This document shows positions 1 to 10,212 of a stretch of DNA of 52,433 nucleotides, piece after piece. A program made the position numbers and the translations under genes. The notes below the pieces were generated by a model. That model saw only the letters and a program-made list of their open reading frames with translations. It ran no database searches and had not been told where the DNA came from. How positions within the stretch are numbered: the first letter of the stretch is position 1; each line of letters opens with the position of its first letter. Source of the DNA: Aurantiochytrium sp. KH105 (taxonomy: Eukaryota; Sar; Bigyra; Thraustochytrida; Thraustochytriidae); contig BGKB01000263.1 in assembly GCA_003116975.1 (NCBI GenBank), forward strand, positions 1 to 52,433. Reading direction: 5' to 3'.

Positions 1-1552
1 GTATTGTCGCGAATTTTGCGCGTCACGATTTCGCCGGGTGCGCGTTCTGTTCTTTCCTTCGTGCGTCCTCACGTTGGTCGCTGCGGCCTGAAGGTTAGGA
101 GATGCACTGTCTGCATGCATGCAGCTGCATGCAAAGAATGTCGTTTGATCGCAGAGGACCAACCAACGCAAAGCATACCAATGTAGGAGGCCCTGGCTCA
201 TCTTGAGAAGCCTCACCGCTTTTAAATTATGTATGTTCCATGGATGATCCCAAGATCGATCGCAGGTGTCTACCTCGACAATCCTGCGTGCGTGCTGCAG
301 CTGTAGCCGAGAGCCTTCTGGTTCTCGACGCGCAGACCCCAACGATACCGTCAAAAAATCGCGCTCTTTCACTTCAATCGGTCATGACCAGGACGATGCA
401 ATAGCTAGCGATCCAAATTTACCTGCAGCTGCCAGCCCTTCTCGACATCGAAGAAAAGACAAGACGAGACAAGAAAAGAAAAGTAAAGAAAAACAACGCG
501 CTCCTTTCTCACTTTCCGAGCCCAAGCCTCGTCTGCATCTGCAGCTGCAGCTGCAGATCGACACGTTCACGAGCAGCAGTAGCTCGCCGTCGTGCTCGCG
601 CCCGCCCGGCTTTCCTTCCTGCCCAAAATCTCGGCATCCGCTGCCGCATCCAAGCCCTCCTCACCGGTGCACACCTTGACACGCGCCTGCTTTCTCCCTC
701 TGTAGTATCTATAAGCTATCTCCACCTGCCAGTGGTGTGGCCACGGCGCGCCCGGTTCACGCGCGCCGGCGCTCGCTCCGCTTGCCAGCTTCGCGCCGCC
801 CGCCTCTGCCGCGCGGCCTCGGCCCTTCCGCGGCCCTCCCTCGCTCGCCCGCTCGCTCGCCCGCCCGCCCTTCGCGCGTCGAGCGCGTCGAGGCGCAGGC
901 GCAGGGCGGCACGTGCCCCGGGAGCGGCTGGGCGCGCGCCCTAATTGAGCGCGCATCGCCGGCGCGTGCAAGCGAGTGCGAGCATCATTCTCGCGTCCAC
1001 AGAGCAGAGCAGAGCAGCGCAGCGCAGCGTGTGTATGCAGCGCGCGCGCGGCGGAGGCCAGGCCAGGCAAGGCAAACCCGCATCGGCGTCGCGCTCGGGC
1101 CCGGCAGGCACGCAGGCGCGCTTGCCTTGCAGCGCTGGGCGCTGAGCGGAGGGAGGGAGGGAGCTGACCTGGCTGCGCCGGCGCGCGAGCGAGCGAGCAG
1201 CAGTCTCGCATCGCATCGAACGCAAGCAAGCAAGGAGCGCGCGCGCGCGCAGTTCTTGCGCGAGGCGCGAGCGCGAGGTAGGTCGGCAGACGCGAGCGCT
1301 CGCTTGCGGGAGCTGCTGCTGCGCGGGTGAGCGAGCGACCGGCCGGCTGGGGGCGAGCCAAAACCGTCACGGCGCAAAGAGAGAAAAACTCGACGCAGAG
1401 CCAGAGCACCGAGGGCGTGCACAAGCTCGAGCACGCGCAAACAAAGACCAGGTCCGAGAGAGATTGCTGGCAGGGAAAAGCCTCTTCGAGTCGGCGGCGA
1501 GGAGGGGAGGAGCGCGAGCGCGAGCGCGAGCGCGAGAGCGAGCGCGGGGACA
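1..1552. other. Intergenic, GC-rich, no supported gene
   Basis: I see no credible gene here. The stretch is extremely GC-rich from about 560 onward, with runs of CGCG and GAGCGAGC-like low complexity. All six frames stay open for long distances with Arg/Ala/Ser/Pro-rich translations, as expected of GC-rich noise. A GCGAGC-rich run at about 1510-1545 immediately precedes the ATG of the next gene and is probably its 5' leader. Confidence 0.6.
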
Positions 1553-2770
1553 ATGGGGTGCGCCTCTTCAGCGCCAAAGGCATCGCGAGACGCGACAGGC
1601 GTCGTTCGCGCGCAGGAAACGCAGCTCATCGCCGGCGGCAAGTACGAAGCCTACGACGCTTACGACGCCTACAAGGCCTTTGATCCCGAAGCTGATGCAA
1701 AGTATTCCCAAGGCGCGTACGATGATACGTACGAGAACGATTATCCGCAAAACAGCGAACGTGACGAAGTCGACGACTTTAGCGAAGAAGAAGAGGACGA
1801 AGACGAAGATGAAGACGAAGACGAAGACGAGGAGCTGGACTTCTTTGATGAAGGTGAAGCGCTCTTTAATGAACGCAACGCCGCTGCATCGAGGAGCGAC
1901 GCCGGATCACGTAGCGATGCTGGCGAGCCTGTCGCACGCATTTCCTCCGAGAGCGAGCTGCGAGAACGTCTTAATAAATTCTATGCCCACGTTGATCCTG
2001 TTGGCGTCGAGTTTGGCGAAGTCAAGGTTGACGAGCTTGTCAACTGGGCCATGAGCATGGAGCCCGAGGAAGCCATGCGCATGATTGAGCAAGAACTGAG
2101 CATGCGTTACGGTCTTACCCTCGCGCGATTCGAATCTGGGGAGCGTCTTCCCGGTGTCGCCGTGCCTGCACGTGGCACTGGCTACATGCAGTATGGTCGA
2201 CCGTCGATGAGCTCGGCCACGGGAAGCGTGCTCGATGACGACGACAGCGAAGAAGCCGTCAGGGACGAACTCGAGCGCTTCTTCCTCCAACATTCTCCTC
2301 AAGACCTTTCCTCTGGAGTCGAAGAGTACCTTGAAATTTTTCGGTCTCAGGGTCGCATTGCAATGAATGTAGCCTTGCGAAATGCCTATGGCGAAAACCT
2401 CACGACGCTTCAGCCTGGAGTGCAAAAGAAGAGTTCATTCAACCAGCAAAAGTTTGCTGTCAAGGTGGCCTCCGACGGTGTTCTCAGCGAAATGGCAAGG
2501 TTCAAGCGCACATCAATGCGTCGCACTTCAAACTCACCATCGATCTCACGCTCCTCGCGGGCTGGATCCACCGTTTCCGATAGTCTTGCACGCAAGTGGA
2601 AACGCATGTCGCAGCGTCGCAATGAAGATGCGCCCATCCCGGGTGGTCTTGTCAGTGTGGACAAGTGTCCTGGTTTTCATGTCGACGTCTCCGCCACAGA
2701 GTTTGGTGTGTGCAAACATTGCGGCAAGAATCGCGCCGCACACGGCGCCGAAGTTGTGGCTGCCAAATAG
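1553..2770 (+). CDS. Putative N-myristoylated/palmitoylated protein with C-terminal Cys/His motif
   Basis: This is a 405-residue protein of unknown function. It begins MGCASS: Gly2, Cys3 and Ser6 fit a dual myristoylation/palmitoylation signal, so I infer attachment to the inner face of a membrane. Residues about 75-105 are almost pure Asp/Glu. The middle (about 130-200 and 230-280) looks helical and charged. Residues about 300-355 are Ser/Arg-rich and basic. The C-terminus carries C-x14-C-x2-C-x6-H (CPGF...FGVCKHCGKNRAAH), a compact zinc-binding-like motif. The frame starts at a real ATG and has no visible intron. It converges on the next gene. The acylation and zinc motifs are seen in the sequence; membrane and metal binding are inference. 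A scaffold or signalling role is possible but unsupported. Confidence 0.8.
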   Translation: MGCASSAPKASRDATGVVRAQETQLIAGGKYEAYDAYDAYKAFDPEADAKYSQGAYDDTYENDYPQNSERDEVDDFSEEEEDEDEDEDEDEDEELDFFDEGEALFNERNAAASRSDAGSRSDAGEPVARISSESELRERLNKFYAHVDPVGVEFGEVKVDELVNWAMSMEPEEAMRMIEQELSMRYGLTLARFESGERLPGVAVPARGTGYMQYGRPSMSSATGSVLDDDDSEEAVRDELERFFLQHSPQDLSSGVEEYLEIFRSQGRIAMNVALRNAYGENLTTLQPGVQKKSSFNQQKFAVKVASDGVLSEMARFKRTSMRRTSNSPSISRSSRAGSTVSDSLARKWKRMSQRRNEDAPIPGGLVSVDKCPGFHVDVSATEFGVCKHCGKNRAAHGAEVVAAK

Positions 2771-3301
2771 TGCTGCCGCATCGATCACCGCGTCCTCTTC
2801 GCTTTCACCATTTCCTTTTTGTTTTCTTCATCCCGCTGTCGCGATCTTCTAGACTCGCACTCTTTGTTGTCTTGATTTTGCTCTGTTCCGCATACATCCA
2901 AGCCATTTATTTTGTTTGTAAACAAAGGTTCTCCGTAGTGTTCAATCTTCACTGAGACTGAGCTCTTTCCTGGCAGCATGAAGCTCGGCCTCTTACCTTC
3001 TCTTTTTTCCCCTCTCTCTCTCTCTCGCACACTCACTCTCTCTTGCGTCCGCGCGCACGCGTCCACTAGATTACCTCATTTTCACTCGGGCCGTCCCCAA
3101 AAGAATAAGTCTCTTATTCTTACTTGTTTAGGTCGAGCTAGAGGTACCGACCGAGTCCTGCAATCTATCTTACTATCATCTGTTTCTGCTGTTTGACCAA
3201 TGGCTTTGCCATGCGCTCCTCCGCTGTGTCCATCCTTTCCATTTCCCATCTCGGAAACAGGAAAGTGAACTCTCTCGAACCCCCACCCCCCTTTTTCTTT
3301 T
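2771..3301. other. Intergenic between convergent genes
   Basis: This holds the 3' flanks of two convergent genes. It contains pyrimidine-rich tracts, notably a CT-repeat stretch at about 2995-3045, and no open frame with coding character. Confidence 0.6.
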
Positions 3302-4246
3302 CTAGAGAGAAAGCTGATTAAAAGCCTTCATGCGCTCATTTGCAAGTCGATCCAAAAAAGCATCCAGAATAAGGGCAAAGTCTTCCGAGAGTATCTCGAC
3401 GAGGTCAGAACATTTCGTTTCTTGCGCGTCCAGAATTTCCTCTGGCTCAAAAGTCGCCTCCCAGCCGAGCGCAGCGTCACGAATCTCCTCCAAAAACCGG
3501 ATCATACCTGCGCCCGTGAGCTTGCCCGACCTCAATGCCTTGACGATGAGCTCGGAGGCTTCAGCGGATCCGTAGTAGTCTTCGAGGGCCAGGTCCAGCT
3601 TAACCCTGAGCTCTCTGAGAAGCCATTTCGAAAGGATCCCTGGCCGGTCCGCCTTGACAATTGTCGTCATGGCATCGATAAAGTCTGCCCACTCAGCTTG
3701 TCGCTGCTCGCGGACGTCAAGAACCTCGAGCACAACTTCGAGCTGCCCGCGAAGGCCATGTCGACCCGTTCGTTGCTCTACCTCGTCCAGCAGGGCGGTA
3801 ATTTCACGCCCATGGAGACGTACATAGCGGCAGGGCGATCCCGAGGCAGGCTCCAGCGGCCACATTTCGAGCTTGAGAAGCTCATCCTCGACAGCTGTTG
3901 CGAAACGAACGTCGTAGCGCTTCTGTCGCAAAGCTCGTCGCTCCTCAACAATGAGCTCTCGCACGCGACGGTGCTCCCGTGCAGCCTTGGTCTTGGATTG
4001 TGCGAATTTTGGATTGTTTCGATAAAGTTGGCGCGCCAACAAGTTGACGGGCTGAATCTGGGTCTGGGTTCCACGCTCAGCCCATGTTTTCGCTACTTGC
4101 ACGAGCGCGGGCACAAGCGAAGCGAGAAGGTGCTCCAGCGTATATTCGCATTCAACAGACCTGCATTCCGTCAGCAAGGATCGAATGAGCTCGCGAGCTA
4201 GTTCATCCGTCTCACGACGAGCAACGCCGGGCATAGTTGTCGCCAT
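3302..4246 (-). CDS. Hypothetical protein with Dpy-30/RIIa-like N-terminal motif
   Basis: This is a 314-residue, helical, charged protein. Around residues 64-82 the segment VNLLARQLYRNNPKF resembles the P-x-x-x-LA-x-x-L-x-x-NNP core of Dpy-30/RIIa docking motifs, which mediate dimerisation in axonemal and histone-methylase complexes. The preceding helix (about 12-60) would be the partner region. Residues about 85-115 are basic and coiled-coil-like. The C-terminal 130 residues are helical, with acidic, EF-hand-like but non-canonical loops. The start is the first ATG on the minus strand. It is divergent from the CID/RS gene, with about 740 bases between them. A ciliary or scaffolding function is inference from the motif alone; the overall family is not recognised. 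Confidence 0.7.
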   Translation of the reverse strand: MATTMPGVARRETDELARELIRSLLTECRSVECEYTLEHLLASLVPALVQVAKTWAERGTQTQIQPVNLLARQLYRNNPKFAQSKTKAAREHRRVRELIVEERRALRQKRYDVRFATAVEDELLKLEMWPLEPASGSPCRYVRLHGREITALLDEVEQRTGRHGLRGQLEVVLEVLDVREQRQAEWADFIDAMTTIVKADRPGILSKWLLRELRVKLDLALEDYYGSAEASELIVKALRSGKLTGAGMIRFLEEIRDAALGWEATFEPEEILDAQETKCSDLVEILSEDFALILDAFLDRLANERMKAFNQLSL

Positions 4247-4986
4247 CGCGATCGGCTTCGCTCTCGAGGTTATCCTCGCGACAAGTTAGCAAGCGCTCTC
4301 GCTTGCTCGCTCGACGCCGCAAAGCTCCGCAGCGTCTACGATTCCGGCCAGCTCTCCTCCCTCTGCGACCCCGGCTCGCACACGAGACTACCGAGCGCCC
4401 TCTGCTCTCACGTTTCCTTTCGTGCGTTCGTACGTTCGTTCTTCTTCTGCTGCTGCTGCTGCTGCTGCTGGTGCTGCAAATTCTGTACCGCGACGACCGT
4501 GAGACCGCGCCTCGATCAACATTCTCGTTCTCATCGTTGCAGGTGTGTGTAGTGACTGTGACTGCCTACTTCATTTATAGGTCCGTTTAAAGGTCTATAA
4601 GTCGCTTACTATTAAAAGCAACATGTTTTTTCCCAAGCCGAGCAAACCAACCTCCCAAGCTGCTGTTGCTGCTGCTTTAGCGGCCGCGGCGGCTCTGACC
4701 GACGGCTCGGCGTGGCGTGGCGCGACACGGGCCGGCGCGACGCGGCGCTGATATCTGCTGCGGCCCGTCTTCGAACGCAGGCCGCAGACAGCGTAGAACC
4801 ATTTCCACGCCCAGCACCCTGTTTGCGACCCGTGGCAACCTCAACCCGCGCCGGGCAGATACGCCGTGCGCGCCTGCTCGCTTGCGTTGCGTTGCGCGCG
4901 CTGGTGCGAGCTCTCAGAGCCGAGCGCAGAAACATACATAGATTCAAGACGTCCTCGTGTCTGTGCGCGCGAGCGACGGCACGAGA
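4247..4986. other. Divergent intergenic/promoter region
   Basis: This is the shared upstream region of the Dpy-30-like gene (-) and the CID/RS gene (+). It holds a CTG trinucleotide repeat at about 4447-4470 and otherwise GC-rich sequence without a convincing gene. The frame of the + gene is open upstream to 4957, but that codon is GTG. Confidence 0.5.
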
Positions 4987-6709
4987 ATGTCGAGCAAACG
5001 CAGGAAGAAGGCAGAAATCGAGGTCGCCAAGTTGCTCGACCTCGGCGACGGCAGCGGTGGCGCGAGCTCAGGCACGGATCACGTGGGGGGAGCCAACAAT
5101 GGTGACGTCGGCATTGAGCTTTCGGAAAATCGTAAACAAAAGCTGCAGATGCTTTTAACCAAAGTCGTCCGCGAAAAGGATGGCGCAAGAGAAGCGAGAA
5201 CATGGATTATGGCCCATCCACGATGCGCGCGAGCCATCGGCGCCGAGCTTGAATCTCTCGTCTGCAAAAAATCGAAAACGGGTAGTGGAGGAAAAAAATT
5301 GATGGTCCTTCGCGTCCTGCACGATGTTCTCGGCAAGTGCCACGCGATGCGCTCCGAGGGCAAAAAGCTCCCAGTCGATTATGAAAGCGTTTGGCTTTCC
5401 GTTCTGGAAACAGCTGTGCGCGAGTGTCTGGCGCCCGAATCTCCTGAAAAGGTCGTCGAGTCTTTCAATAAGTACTTTGACAAGTGGAAAGAAAAGGGAT
5501 GGCTCGGGGTTGGCTCCATCGCGGTTCTCGATGAACGTGTCCGCGAGATCAAGCGCCGGCAAAAGGATCGCGCAGGCTCGACTGCCTCTCCTTCCGCCAA
5601 GGCGAAAACCACGGCTGTACCCTTTTCCAACTCTAGCACAGGCTTGACCTCCGCATTTCGATCTGCTCGCTCCAATGCCACACCAAATCGCAAGGTGGCC
5701 TTTGCCAGTGCGCTCTCGGAGAGTCCTCCTCGGCCGCCAGCCATGCCCGGGCGATCGGACGGCTCATTGCTACAGCCAAGCTCGATGCCAAGTAGCACTG
5801 CTAAGTCAGAGTCTGGAACGGCAAGCAAGACTACAAACATTTTAGAAGGCTGGAAGCCTCCATCGGAACGCGGGGGAAACCCGCGCGAAGACTCACCTCG
5901 GAATGGGCGTGATGGAGCAAGCCCGGACCGCGATGGTGCACGGCTTTCACAAAGCCGATCACCCCGTACACGACTACGTTCGCCACCCCCTCCGCCGCGC
6001 CGGAGATCTCGATCACCGCGCCGATGGTCTCCGTCGCCACCGCCCATGAGAAGGCGAAGGTCACCTTCACCGCCGCCATTTCGCAGTGGCAGGTCTCGCT
6101 CACCGCTGCCGCCATTGCCGCCGTCGCCACGAAGATGGTCGCGATCTCGATCGCGATCACCACCCCCTTTCCGCGCTCCGCGGAGACCATACTCGCCGCC
6201 GCCGCCTCGACGAGGAGGTCTCTCACCGCCTCGTCGCCGATGGCGATCCCCTTCGCCACGAGGATTTCGAGGCGATGGACTGCGGCGGTCACCTCCTCGT
6301 GGGGATATGCGACGCCCGCGTCGTTCCCTTTCACCTCGAGGTCGTCGCTCGCCGCCCTTCCGAGATCGTGACCGTCGTCCATCGCCGCCAGGTACCAGAC
6401 CATCTCACGAAAATGATCCCAAGACCTCGTCTGCAAAGGCCGGTCAAAACAAGCGTAAGCGCAAGCGCAATCGCAAATCTGCAACGCCGCGCAATGCTGA
6501 ATCTGCAAAAGAGACTGAGAGCGCAACTTCCGAAACAAAGTCTTCACAGCAGACTTTAGATGCAACATTGGGCAAATCATCTTCGGGAGAAGCAAAGGAC
6601 AAGCAGCCTGAGATCAAGGAGGCGAAATCAAAGCAAGCCAAGAAGGCCAAGAAGACCCTTTCTGAGACCAACGAGGCGATTGCAAAGGGCGATAATAGCA
6701 ACGGCACTC

Positions 6710-6741
<32 letters not shown>

Positions 6742-6813
6742 TCCACGCAAGCTACAGCCAAGGCAAGCTCAGCAGATATCGAGCTCGAAGACAGTCTCAA
6801 CTTTTCACCATGA
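4987..6813 (+). CDS. CID-domain and RS-rich protein (transcription/splicing factor, CHERP/SCAF-like)
   Basis: This is a 608-residue nuclear-type protein. Residues about 45-190 form a helical CTD-interacting (CID-like) domain: KLQMLLTKVV, an AREARTWIM helix, a KKLMVLRVLHDVLGKC helix, then an FNKYFDKWKEKGW ending. The CHERP, SR140 and SCAF families use this fold to bind the RNA polymerase II tail and couple transcription to splicing. Residues about 310-470 are a dense RS/P-rich domain (RSRSP, SPSPPP repeats). A Lys/Arg-rich nuclear-signal stretch and a poly-Ala run (from a GCA repeat at about 6712-6741) follow. I chose the ATG at 4987 because the upstream frame begins only with GTG at 4957. Its end lies about 60 bases from the end of the convergent RING/UBA gene. 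The CID assignment is by eye; the RS domain is certain. Confidence 0.8.
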
Positions 6814-6874
6814 AGATTCTTATTTGCAATTTTTTGTCCAAGGCGAAGTTGTTTCCTCGCTTGCCCTTGAGCAT

Positions 6875-9184
6875 TTAGCCGCTTGTCCGAGAGCCTTTGA
6901 TTTGCATACGCCAATAGTTAGCGCAAGCCGGGCAGTATCCCGCACAATCCTCATATGCAGAAACTTGGACCATTCCAAGTCCGTCCTTGTAGGCCCAGCC
7001 ACGGTTCACTCGCTTGTCGCTGCACGCGCAGCAGCACTCCAGAGAGGTTAAAGTGCAAATGCTCTTCGTTTCACAATCGCACTTTTGGGTCGGGGCAATG
7101 CAGCTCCCGATCGACAATACCTTCGCAGAGCGTGATGGCGCGCGATCTTTCGGCTTTGGGTCACTTCGAGTAGTACCACGAGCCTGCGATACAGGCAAAG
7201 GCACTTTTGCCGCAGGCCGTCGTGTCGCACGAGTGTTCTTTTGGGGAACGAAAGCAGGCTTTTGCGTCTTTGGTGTTGCGCGTTTCTGCGCTTTCTGCGT
7301 GGCAAGCTTTGGCAGCTTTGAGAAGCTTGCTTCCGTTCCAGAAAGTTTCGTCTTTGTTGAAGCATTCACGCAAAGTCGCACGTCAGGTTGCAAGATCTGC
7401 TTGGCACTCGAGTTGCGAAGGCATTCGTAGCTCTCGTTGAGAGATTCACACGATTCGCAACAACGAGTGCTGCCATTCTCATACGTTGCATCGGTCTCTC
7501 GAAGAGAATCCTGCGTGCAACGGCAACATGTACTGCAACCATCGCGCTCAAAGCAATCACGAAGATCGCAGAATCTGTAGCCCAAGCAGCAAGGCATGTA
7601 GCTTGTGGGCTCGTCGTGCAGCATTGCATTTTTCGGTGTTTTGCTCCGACTCGCTTTCCGGAGCTGCGAATTGATCTCGCATTTGTCCTTCATGAGCTGG
7701 TACTGGAGTGTCGTTGCAACAGACTTTGCGGCATCCAGGAGCTCCGCACACTGGGACGTAATGCTTACCAACGCTGAAGCGCGCGTTTTCAACATTTGTT
7801 CACCTTGGCTAAATGCCTTGGCCGCGTCGTTGGCAGAATCGTCCGCATTAATGCCAGCAAACCAAAGAGGCGCGTTTGTCTTGTATTGATTCGAGATTTC
7901 CTCCACTTCACGATCAAGAGCAGTTGCAAGCTCACCGAGTGACGCCTTGAGTGACCGTAGTTTTGGGTCGTCGAATGTCAGCTTCTCGCCTCGATTCGAA
8001 GACAAAGGCACACCTTTGCATGATGTATGTGCTAGTTCGCTACATAGAAACTCCTTCTTGAAACGGCGCGCTGCATGGACCAGGAAGGACGCGAGTGTCA
8101 GCTCACTAGGCGCAGCGAGATCGAGATCCGAGTCAGACTCAGACTCAGATTCCGACTCCGAGCAAGAGTCTGAATCGGAGCCAGACTCGGACTCGGACTC
8201 GGACTCAGACTCAGACTCGGACTCGGAACTGGAATCCGACTCAGACTCGGACTCGGACTCCGAGGAACTGGACTCAGAGTCAGAATCGGAAACGGAGTCG
8301 GAAGCGCCCCTTTGTTCATCAGCGCTGGCCGACAGGACGGTTCTGTCGCAAACAACTTGCTCGCTGTTTTCCCACGCTGCGTTTTGCGCATGCGCGAGAA
8401 GCCAGTCGAGCGCGCTCTCTACGCTATCGTTGCAAGACTCTGGAATTCGCGAAATTTGCCGGGAATCAAAACCCATGGCGGAGAGCTCCATTAACACGCT
8501 GCTGCGCCCCATCGCTCGCGCATTTGCCAGATTCATCGTGTTGTTGCGCAATGCTACGGTTTTGTAAGAGCTCTTCGGACGAAGATGTCGGCGAATGTTC
8601 TCGGTCTGCAAATCATATACCGCTTTGCCCTGACGAGAATCGGCCATGGCGAAGCTCGAAGACGTCGTCTCTTGGGCGATGGGCTCTTTTTGCATCGTCA
8701 AATCCTCGCTCGCGATATCTTTGCGAGGGGGGCCATCAACAACATCACAGGTGCCCACCTCCGCATCCTCCACCACGCCGAGGCCTTTGTTGGGAGCCAA
8801 GCAAATTGCAGAGATATCCTCATGCTCCATGTGCATATAGCTGTCGCCGTCAGACTCGCAGTCAGAGTTGCCATCGCTGAGGTTTACCCAGTCAGATTCG
8901 CTAGACGAGGAAAGCGTAGCAGCACCAAAGCCAAGGGTCTGGCACGCTTGCCATTGCAAAAAGTCGCGCGCATCACGCTTGCACAATGCGCAGTGCGTAA
9001 TGAGGCCCGCGTGCGACCTACAAACCCAATGACCGCATGTAAGTGCGTAGACGTCCATTCCGGGATCTCGCGCCGAGCAGTCTTTCATTTGCTGCAGCCT
9101 CTGGCGCACAGACACAGGCTCGAAGGGCTGGGCGCACTCAACGCACGCCTCTCTGCGCTGCCATTTCTCCTGCATGGTCGCCAT
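6875..9184 (-). CDS. RING-like and UBA domain protein with Ser/Asp/Glu repeat
   Basis: This is a 769-residue protein. The N-terminus has a RING-like array C14-x2-C17 ... C50-x-H52-x2-C55-x2-H58-x6-C65-x2-C68 (the last part reads CGHWVCRSHAGLITHC). His replaces the usual sixth Cys. Residues about 228-267 match a UBA domain (LMELSAMGF ... ALDWLLAH), which normally binds ubiquitin. Residues about 285-360 are an almost uninterrupted Ser/Glu/Asp repeat. A helical middle region follows, then two Cys-rich clusters: around 530-600 (CCLGYRFCDLRDCF, CSTCCRC) and at the C-terminus (CDCETKSIC, CCCACSD, CAGYCPACANYW). The ATG is on the minus strand, with a second Met three codons later. Together these point to a ubiquitin-pathway protein, probably an E3 or adaptor, but no orthologue is recognised. 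Confidence 0.8.
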   Translation of the reverse strand: MATMQEKWQRREACVECAQPFEPVSVRQRLQQMKDCSARDPGMDVYALTCGHWVCRSHAGLITHCALCKRDARDFLQWQACQTLGFGAATLSSSSESDWVNLSDGNSDCESDGDSYMHMEHEDISAICLAPNKGLGVVEDAEVGTCDVVDGPPRKDIASEDLTMQKEPIAQETTSSSFAMADSRQGKAVYDLQTENIRRHLRPKSSYKTVALRNNTMNLANARAMGRSSVLMELSAMGFDSRQISRIPESCNDSVESALDWLLAHAQNAAWENSEQVVCDRTVLSASADEQRGASDSVSDSDSESSSSESESESESDSSSESESESESESESESGSDSDSCSESESESESDSDLDLAAPSELTLASFLVHAARRFKKEFLCSELAHTSCKGVPLSSNRGEKLTFDDPKLRSLKASLGELATALDREVEEISNQYKTNAPLWFAGINADDSANDAAKAFSQGEQMLKTRASALVSITSQCAELLDAAKSVATTLQYQLMKDKCEINSQLRKASRSKTPKNAMLHDEPTSYMPCCLGYRFCDLRDCFERDGCSTCCRCTQDSLRETDATYENGSTRCCESCESLNESYECLRNSSAKQILQPDVRLCVNASTKTKLSGTEASFSKLPKLATQKAQKRATPKTQKPAFVPQKNTRATRRPAAKVPLPVSQARGTTRSDPKPKDRAPSRSAKVLSIGSCIAPTQKCDCETKSICTLTSLECCCACSDKRVNRGWAYKDGLGMVQVSAYEDCAGYCPACANYWRMQIKGSRTSG

Positions 9185-9333
9185 CTCGCTGACAATTGAG
9201 GAATGCTCGGATGAGGTTCTGCCTTGCCTGGATCTCGTGACGATCGAAGAAAACTCGTCGACGCACGGGAAACGTTACGCGGCCGTTCTTTACATGGGAA
9301 AGATTCGTGCCGCTGCAAAGATCGCGAACCGCA

Positions 9334-9334
<1 letters not shown>

Positions 9335-9386
<52 letters not shown>
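9335..9386. repeat. GACGCA hexanucleotide tandem repeat
   Basis: Nearly nine perfect copies of the six-base unit lie about 150 bases upstream of the RING/UBA start codon. The length is a multiple-of-three unit, so the antisense and sense frames stay open as Asp-Ala or Thr-Gln repeats; I do not call these genes. Confidence 0.9.
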
Positions 9387-10076
9387 AGGCCGGGCGGCTT
9401 CTGGGTCCGCGTGCGACTCGCGAGACACAACCTGTATTTCTTTCGCCGTGCAATCTTGCGCCGGGGAACCAACCAATCCAGCCGGGTCGTCAGGGGACAA
9501 GCCAGTCTTTGCTCCGAGGATTTTTCGCTCGCCAGAACTCAACTTGCGCACTCATGGCGGAGATGACGGGCCGCGCGCGCACGACCGTTAGCTAGCTAGC
9601 GAGCTAGCGCCGCAACAGTCGGTACGTACGCAGGCTCGCTGGGACCGGAGAACGAGCCAGGAACCGGCATGTCGAGAAAGATCGGGTTCTTGCATGCCAA
9701 ATACGAGCTGGATGAAAAGCGAGCAGAGGGTTGGCGGTCGTGTCCTCGGCGGACTTGGAGACGATGCGTTTTCGCTTCACTTGCCAAGGCTGGAAGTGGG
9801 TGTTCATGGTCGGCGGATCGGAATTGGCCTAACAGTAAGTCTGGAGAGACTCAGCTTCAATTGGGCACGGCGGGTGGCGCGGCAATTCCGGGAACGAACC
9901 GAGATAAGATAAAAAAAGCTCGAAATGAAAATTTATGCGAGATAGTTTGTTTGCGTCGACGACTAATTGTAAGACCGTGAAAAGGTCTTGCACGACCGGA
10001 TAGATGTTTGAAAATCAGTCTTAAGGTTCTGCGACTTTGCGAGATTTCATCACGTTGACAAGGCCTTTTCTTTGTT

Positions 10077-10090
10077 GGGGGGGGGGGGGG
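10077..10090. repeat. G homopolymer, 14 bases
   Basis: A run of 14 G lies between the gag remnant and the RING/UBA gene. Its length is prone to sequencing or assembly error. Confidence 0.85.
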
Positions 10091-10212
10091 TGAGTGTTTC
10101 ATTCAGTCTTATCATGCGCCTATGCTTAAAGGAATCGCTGTCCGTGCTGTTGATCTTGTGAACTGGGATTGGCAACTTCTTGCGAATGAAGAACGGTCGA
10201 AGTTGACCTGGA

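Larger units (their letters stand above)
9185..10212. other. Intergenic with simple repeats
   Basis: This is the upstream region of the RING/UBA gene and the 3' flank of the gag remnant. It contains a GACGCA hexanucleotide repeat (9335-9386), a TAGC/GAGC run near 9590-9610 and a 14-base G tract (10077-10090). There is no supported gene. Confidence 0.55.

Noticed and set aside
567..1641. Long minus-strand frames (338 and 218 codons) and overlapping + frames
   Set aside because: All frames are open in GC-rich, Arg/Ala/Ser-rich sequence with no motifs; typical low-complexity noise.
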